Shown: piece by piece, positions 28,907-34,398 of the stretch
How positions within the stretch are numbered: position 1 is the first letter of the stretch
How the letters are laid out: each line of letters begins with the position of its first letter
Assembly: GCA_003427395.1 (NCBI GenBank)
Contig: BFEA01001020.1
Span: 117,208 to 151,605 of the forward strand
Direction: 5' to 3'
Origin: Chara braunii
Lineage: Eukaryota; Streptophyta; Charophyceae; Charales; Characeae
Length of the DNA: 34,398 bases
Notes under the pieces: generated by a model
The model's input: only the letters and a program-made list of their open reading frames with translations
What the model was told of the DNA's origin: nothing
Database searches by the model: none
Program-made: the position numbers and the translations under genes

Positions 28907-29800
28907 CGCAGGTAGGCTGAGCGCCCATGCAAGCATGCTGCGCAGGCTGCGCTGATTGGTGTTCTTGTAGAAACACGAAGGCATAGGGTGAATACACACT
29001 GCCAGGTCGAGTAGTCTGCAGACAAGCTGTGGCGCAGGCACGACGTGTCAAAAGGACGGAAGGCTCGCAAGCCCTGCGACACGGGACCTATCGGTAGGAA
29101 GTTTATGGCGCAGACAATGTATGCGCTGATGCAGGTGACGGCAAGCATGCACTCATGTAGGCGGGCGCTTGCGCAAGCAGACAGGCTGCTAGGGAGTTTG
29201 TGGCGCAGACAATCTAATGCAGGTACAAAGTAGTGCGGGCAGGCGGTAGGGCACGCGGGGGGTGACGGCAAGCATGCCCTGGTGCAAGCGGGAATTTGCG
29301 CAGGGATATGTTCATGGACCTAGGGAGCTTGTCGCGCAGACAAGCTACGGCCGACGCAGGCGAGCGGAAGGGCGTGTGGATGGTACCGCAAGCAGGCAGT
29401 GACGGCAAGTATGCGCTGGCGCTGGCGCAGGCAGACAGGCAGACAAGCTATGCCGGGCAAGCGATGGCACATACAGGCGGTGACGGCCAGCATGAACTGG
29501 CGCAGACAGGCGCTGGCGCAAGCAGACAAGCTATGCCGAGCTGGTGATAGCGCACACAGGCAGTGCCGGGCAGTATGAACTGGCGCAGACAGGCTACATC
29601 CATGATAATCATACGTGAGGGACCGTATGGTGCCTCTGCCGCGGGGAGCCTATGCGCAGATCAGGCAGGCTGTGGCGCAGCCACGGCATGTCAGCGGCAA
29701 GCCGCGACCCTCGGGACCTATGGCGCAGGCAACCTGTCGTCCAACGCTGTGGCACGGGCACGCTGTGGCATAGACAGGCTATGGCTATGGCCCTAGGGAG
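28907..29800 (+). repeat. Degenerate GGCGCAGACAGGC-type repeat region
   Basis: Words such as GGCGCAGACAGGC, GACGGCAAGCATG and GACAAGCTATG recur with irregular spacing over roughly 900 bp. It appears to be an old, diverged minisatellite that continues from the ordered array at 28780. ORFs in it follow the repeats and are not supported as genes. Confidence 0.65.
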
Positions 29801-30211
29801 GGAGGCAGACTACGCCGCGGGCAGTCTCTGCGCCAAGCAGAAAGACTACCGTCTTCCCCACAGCACAACGAACCCTCATCCAGACTGTATCGGACAGGAA
29901 ATACAGCTTGATATACATTCATAATGATGGCAAAGGAAACCTGTCTCCCATACCGTCTTGTAACCAAATGACGAATGGACACAGGATGCGACCTGCGCGC
30001 GCAAGACATGGCGCAACCCGGATCCCACCGTACCCTGCGGTAACCAGACTGTCACTTCTTAGAGCGCGTACCATCGGCGACAGTTTTCTCACTTGCTTCC
30101 CGACAGCGCTATCTTGGAGCGCGCGCGAGTCCTCATCCACATCGGCAGTTTTCTGATCGTTTCCTACTCGGCTATCTTGTTATCGTTGTTCCATATACAA
30201 GCTCAAAGGTC

Positions 30212-30849
30212 CTAAATCCTCGTCCAATCTTTGGCTTTCATCGAAAGGGTTGCGGTTTGCTCTAATTTACAGCCGTTCATCAACAACGACTGAAACTGGG
30301 AAGGAAAGATAGAAGCCCTGGGATAAAGCTTTCGCCAAACCAGCAGATGAGAGAGAGGGAAAGGAGGGGCAGGGGGAGAGAGAGAGAGAGAGGAGAGGGA
30401 CGTGAAAAGATAGGTTAGTGGGGAATTCCAAAATGTCTTCGCGACCAACGAAGGTACGCTGCGCACGCGTTCTGATACGAAGGGGCCGATCACGTCCCCC
30501 AGATCGAGCTGGAAGAGAAAAAATAAGGTAGGCGCGAGACGATAGGAGGAAGTGGAAGAGGGGGATGGAGAGGTGTGAGTTCATTTTCGTCCAGGGAAAA
30601 CGTACCTTGTACACGCATTCTGATAAGATCATGGCACCAATTACGTCTCGGAGATCGTTTAAGTTCTCGGCTTTGGCGGCCTGAGCGAATTGCTTAAAAC
30701 CCTCCAGCCGCTTGCGCTTGAACGCAGCCGCTCGGTCTTCGAACGGCTGCAGTTCCCACGGCCATTTCCATTTCCGTCGCAGCGCTTGCCAGATCCCGCC
30801 ATCTCTCGTAGACCCTTGACGCACGCTGGCTCCTCTTCGCCATAGCCAT
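30212..30849 (-). pseudogene. Probable host gene piece, two exons, unidentified
   Basis: On the minus strand an ATG at 30849 in good context (GAGATGGCTATGGC) opens MAMAKRSQRASRVYERWRDL. Shortly after, near 30785, the plausible frame changes to ALRRKWKWPWELQPFEDR, KRKRLEGFKQFAQAAKAENL and NDLRDVIGAMILSECVYK, which looks like a compact, conserved, charged helical protein. Exon 1 ends at 30606 with a strong donor (ACAAG|GTACG). An acceptor (TTTTTTCTCTTCCAG) lies 97 nt on, and exon 2 starts at 30508 in matching phase with LDLGDVIGPFVSERVR. The start of exon 2 repeats the end of exon 1 in sequence. The open frame reaches a stop at 30212 but turns low complexity. I do not recognise the family. The frame change may be a sequencing indel or true decay. 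Confidence 0.5.
30509..30605 (-). other. Putative 97-nt intron
   Basis: On the minus strand, GTACG at 30605 and a pyrimidine-rich acceptor ending CAG at 30509 bound a short intron between two phase-matched open exons. It contains T- and C-rich sequence as expected. Confidence 0.5.
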
Positions 30850-30972
30850 CTCCCTCCCTCCCGTTCTCCTAACAACCTCCTCCCCTCCGTGCCGCTGTTT
30901 TCTCCCCCCCTTTGTACAATCTGCCCATGGAGACGTTGGTGCCATTGCGCAATCCATTCTGGAATAGGCATC

Positions 30973-30980
<8 letters not shown>

Positions 30981-31062
<82 letters not shown>
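30981..31062 (+). repeat. Compound microsatellite (CT)n(CA)n
   Basis: (CT) for 44 bp abuts (CA) for 38 bp. Seen from the minus-strand gene at 30849 this is a (TG)n(AG)n tract 130-215 bp upstream of the start codon, so it may lie in the 5' UTR or promoter. Confidence 0.97.
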
Positions 31063-31064
<2 letters not shown>

Positions 31065-32290
31065 GGATAGATGGGGTTGTGAGGCCGAAGCAAAGGACGC
31101 GCATGTACGGTCCGTGATCAAAAGCACCCTCCGTATCTAGCGCGCAATTCTCGAACCCCTCCCCAACGAGGAGTCGCAGACTTCGCCCCCCAACAGTAGT
31201 GACAACGATCGGTAATTTCCAGGGCGGGGAACAAAGAACATAAAACCAGCGCGAAATTCCTCGCGCGCTCTTCTCTGCCTGCCTGCGCAGGACGGCAGAT
31301 CGTGCAGCCAGCATGCACCCACCTCTGATTCTCTCCTCCCGCTCCCTCCTCCCCTCTCCTCTTTCGAACGTCTGGCTCCTTGTCGTTCACCTTTTCCCTT
31401 CCTACTGCTTCGAACAGGCCGGTGTTCCGGTGTTCTCAGAATAATTCTATGTGACCACACTCACCTTCCACACGATTCACGTTAGATCATGGCCCACCGT
31501 GTTACAAGTCCGAGTACCCCAAATTCCACCCTTCCCCTCCTCCCCGCGGGAAGCAAGACACGCGGAGAACACTCGAGCCCACCACCGCCTCTCTCCCCTC
31601 CCCGCTCACCTCAACGCGGGGCGCGGTCTTTCCCTCCACCGACCTATTCATTCAAATTTGATCAGCATCCCTCTACCCGATCACAGACTGGGCTATATTT
31701 TCTTGTCGTTCCTCGGGAAGGAGAACTTCCCGGCCCGAATAAAGTCTCCGTACGTCCCGTATCCCTCCCGAGTCCCAACCATCTGCCCAGACGAGACCTC
31801 CCCATTCTCCACGGAGCTCTGACAACTCTTGGACTGAACCAGGGTTTATCCCCAAACTACCGTGATCCTACAGTAGACAAGGGCTACCCTAAACTACCAC
31901 TATTCCCGAGGCTCTTTTTTCCCACGTGCGACTTTGCCCACCTGTGAAACTCCGAAACGGCCCCTGGGACGGTATACCGACTGCCGTGAGCCTCTGAAAC
32001 GGCAGACGGCCTAACTGGGTAGAATAGTTGTCATTTTGATGAGAAACGCGTTAGTTCCGAACGTGACCTGCCGAGCCAACGAGGCCCTGGGGCCAAGTTC
32101 CACTAAGAGCCTCGTTCCACGCCACTTGAGTTCAAGTGCGAAGTTTTTCGTTCCACCCCGCCCTAGAGAAATGCTTTTTTGTTTTCACATTTTGCATCTC
32201 AAGTGGCCGCTCTTGAAACTCAAGTTGGATGAGTTCTCATCTTTGTCGGAGGCTGCCATAAATTGGCACAAGTCAGTTTACCTGCTCCCA
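31063..32290. other. Stretch without a recognised gene
   Basis: Several overlapping open frames (for example 31489-31947 on plus and 31137-31460 on minus) have no motif I recognise. The sequence is GC-rich with pyrimidine-rich patches near 31500-31640. It could contain the upstream exon or promoter of the minus-strand gene. Nothing is firmly supported. Confidence 0.4.
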
Positions 32291-32296
32291 GGAATG

Positions 32297-32925
32297 TTCG
32301 CAGCCCTTAGGCTGCGCTATAGTGGGCTTCCGCGTCTGTGTTCGCAGCCCGTCAGGGTTGCGTTTTCCCCCCTGGGAACATTGCATTTTTTATGCCCTGG
32401 GAACATTTTTCGTCATCGTCACCAAAAGGTGCGGTAGTTGGAAGGGTGGTGTTCGCAGCCTGTCAGGGTTGCGTTTTCCCCCCCTGAGACATTTTCGTCG
32501 TCGTTCGTTATACCGGTCATTCATTCGGGCCCATTGGTCGTTCAAAGGCTGGTAAAATGAAAGGCACTGGCATTTAGGAGGGGGAGCGCAGTTCAAGCAA
32601 ATGCAGGACCGGTATCTGCCCGTGGCATTTTCCTGGGAACCGGTAGGCGGCCGTGGTCTGAAATTTTTTGAAACAGCGTGGACCCAGGCCTACAGCCTCA
32701 TGCCCAGCCCACCCACTTCGGCCCAATCGGCCTGGATGATTTTGTTCGCAGCCCGTCAGGGTTGCGTTTTATGCCCCTNAGATATCTTTTCGTCGTCGTC
32801 CTTTTCCTTCGTTATTACCGGTCGTTCATTCGGGCCCATTGGTCCTTCAAAGGCTGGTAAAATGAAAGGCACTGACATTTAGGGGGGGGCGGCAATTCAA
32901 GCAAATGCAGGACCGGTAGGCCCAA
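32297..32925 (+). repeat. Dispersed and tandem GTTCGCAGCC repeat, ~295-bp unit
   Basis: GTTCGCAGCCCGTCAGGGTT-type segments start near 32339, 32449 and 32744, with a partial one at 32297. The 32449 and 32744 copies continue in parallel through TTCGTCGTCGT, CATTCGGGCCCATTGGTC, GGCTGGTAAAATGAAAGGCA and GCAAATGCAGGACCGGTA, which gives two units of about 295 bp. A single N lies in the second (32779). Confidence 0.85.
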
Positions 32926-32947
32926 GTAATTAAGATAGGGTCATGTC

Positions 32948-33200
32948 CTATTTTTAGCACGGGACTGACTGTTCGTCTCCCAAAGTCGGGCCTGCACCAG
33001 TCCCGTTCTAAAATTAGCACAAGTCCCAAGCTATTTTTAGCGTGGGACAGACTGTTCGTCTACCGGGGACTGGGCCTGCGTCAGTCCCGTTCTAAAATTA
33101 GCACAGCCCCACGCTATTTTTAGCATGGGACTGACTGTTCGTCGCCGGGACTGACTGTTCATATCTCGAGGTCAAGACTGCTGCTATTTTTAGCACAGGC
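32948..33200. repeat. 83-bp tandem array of inverted-repeat units
   Basis: CTATTTTTAGC starts at 32948, 33031 and 33114 (exact 83-bp steps), with a last one at 33184. Within units 1 and 2 the start CTATTTTTAGCACGGGACTG and the later CAGTCCCGTTCTAAAATTAG are near-complementary, so each can fold to a stem of about 20 bp. Unit 3 is rearranged and lacks the second arm. Confidence 0.88.
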
Positions 33201-33251
33201 CCGGTCTGGAGTTTGACCACAACCCCGACCATGGGACTGCAGCACTCAGCC

Positions 33252-33287
33252 CCAATCACTTGGCCTCTCCATTATAAAAGAGAGGCC
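33252..33287 (+). promoter_or_regulatory. CCAAT and TATA-like motifs, TATA inside a palindrome
   Basis: CCAAT lies at 33252-33256. TATAAAA (33273-33279) lies within the loop of a perfect 8-bp inverted repeat, GGCCTCTC (33262-33269) and GAGAGGCC (33280-33287). It directly follows the 83-bp hairpin array. It could be the promoter of a solo LTR or other element, though no gene follows within the window. Confidence 0.4.
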
Positions 33288-33299
33288 ACGTCACCCAAG

Positions 33300-33640
33300 A
33301 GAAGGCAGATCAGCGCACGTGGCATAGACGGCACAGATCAGGCAGTGTGAGAAAACCCTCACTTGCTGGAGCACTGCAGCCTTGGCGGAACGGCAAGGGG
33401 CGGGAGGCATGAGCCAAAGGACAGTGACTTGCCAGCAGGAGCATGAGAGGAGCACGGAGCAGGAGGCAAGAGAGTCGAGCAGAAGGCAAGCCAGGGAAGG
33501 GATAAGGAAAGGGAGGGGGCAAAATTGGTCCCTCACTTTCCCTTTCTCATCCTTTTTCTTCTCTCTCTTCTCTTCTTCCCTTTCACTCCCTCTTCTTTCC
33601 AACCGCCTCCATTCCTTTTTCACTCACCCTCCATGGGTTG
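33300..33640. other. Stretch without a recognised gene
   Basis: Purine-rich to about 33520, then pyrimidine-rich (TTCTCTTC-like) to about 33620. No coding sequence supported. Confidence 0.5.
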
Positions 33641-34398
33641 TGTGTATGCAGTATCTGATCTGTGCGCACTATGCGTACGTTGAATCCGTTGATTGGTCTT
33701 GAACTATGCGCTCGCACGCTGTACCTGATGATTGGTCATGAATTGTATGTCCGCACACACTGTACTTGAGGGTTGTAATCGAACTGTGTGTCTGCGCACA
33801 CCGAACTTGAGGGCAATCTTTGACTGTGTCTGCGCAGCTGCATTGAGCACCAAGAATATCAAGTCGATTTTGAGACTACCAGCGCAATTACTCTAAGAAT
33901 CAGACCGATTTTGAGATTACCTGCACAGTCATCAAACCGATTTTGAGCCACGCCGAATGATAGTGTGGTCACGCTGTGCATTTCGCAGTCTGCAACTGTG
34001 CGCAATGTGCTCACTATGCTTGAGGAACATATCAGGCCATTCCGCAGCAAGCAACTGTGCGCGGCATGCGCGCCATACATGAGAGCCATATCTGAAGTAC
34101 TCCACAGTTTGTAACTGTGCGCAGCGTGCGCACTATACTTGAGGGTCATACTTGAGGGTCATTTCGTTCATAACTGTGCTCTGAGTGCGCACCTCGGTTG
34201 AAAGCCATTTTCTGAATATTGTGCAATTCGCAATTGTGCGCCGAGTGCGCATCTTGATTGAAACTCATTTTCTGAATATCGTGCAATACATAACTGTGCG
34301 CCGAGTGCGCACTTTGATTGAGGGTCATTTCTGAGCTTTGTGCTATTCATAACTATGCGCTAATGCGCACTTTGATTGAGGGTCATTTCTGAGCTTTG
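33640..34398 (+). repeat. ~60-bp minisatellite running off the window
   Basis: Units carry AACTGTGCGC, a GTGCGCAC-like core, TTGATTGAGGGTCATTT and a CTGAATATTGTGCAAT or GAGCTTTGTGCTATT end. The last five or six (from about 34050) are well conserved at 59-60 bp; units to the left are more diverged, as often seen at array edges. Minus-strand open frames here simply reflect the repeat. Confidence 0.9.

Noticed and set aside
28821-29408. Minus-strand ORFs rich in Ala, Cys and Ser
   Set aside because: They follow the degenerate minisatellite and repeat with it, so they are not supported as genes.
34146-34350. Minus-strand ORFs with a 20-residue repeat
   Set aside because: Two frames are open at once because the 60-bp unit is a multiple of three; this is a property of the satellite, not evidence of coding.

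Overview
This looks like a repeat-rich intergenic stretch of a eukaryotic nuclear genome from the green lineage, most probably a streptophyte. A charophyte alga such as Chara is my best guess, from the style of the retroelements rather than from any marker gene. Evidence: two decayed Ty3/gypsy chromoviruses, one with a primer-binding site for plant initiator tRNA-Met (16743-16754); many micro- and minisatellites; GT-AG type splice signals; an assembly gap (13991-14471). No bacterial operon, CRISPR array or rRNA is visible.

Layout. (1) 1-905: no gene, several inverted repeats. (2) 906-2702 and 11518-13990: one chromovirus (element A) in two halves, running protease, RT, start of RNase H, then end of RNase H, integrase, chromodomain, polypurine tract and the start of a 3' LTR that enters the gap. 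(3) 2703-11517: an 8.8-kb segment inserted in the RNase H region of element A and flanked by GCGT(T) on both sides. It has no recognisable RT, integrase or transposase. It holds degenerate ~370-bp repeats, a TATA box, a 178-codon ORF, three further ORFs that share a short motif, CAGTT-rich arrays and a poly(A) signal. This is the best candidate for something undescribed. (4) 14472-15508, minus strand: a broken Penelope-like reverse transcriptase, cut on one side by the gap and on the other by element B. (5) 15509-24522: a second chromovirus (element B) with 5' LTR, primer-binding site, a telomere-like hairpin, gag with a CCHC knuckle, protease, RT, RNase H, integrase, chromodomain, polypurine tract and a truncated 3' LTR. 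(6) 24523-34398: mostly non-coding, with tandem repeats, compound microsatellites, a tRNA-like segment and, at 30212-30849 on the minus strand, the only likely host gene piece. The window ends inside a ~60-bp minisatellite.

Nothing here forms a working pathway. Both chromoviruses carry frameshifts, internal tandem duplications and stop codons, most of the latter at positions where a glutamine is expected (CAA or CAG changed to TAA or TAG). The history that can be read is one of nesting: element A was inserted into by the 8.8-kb segment, and the Penelope-like element was inserted into by element B. Family names come from motifs read by eye, since no search was possible.
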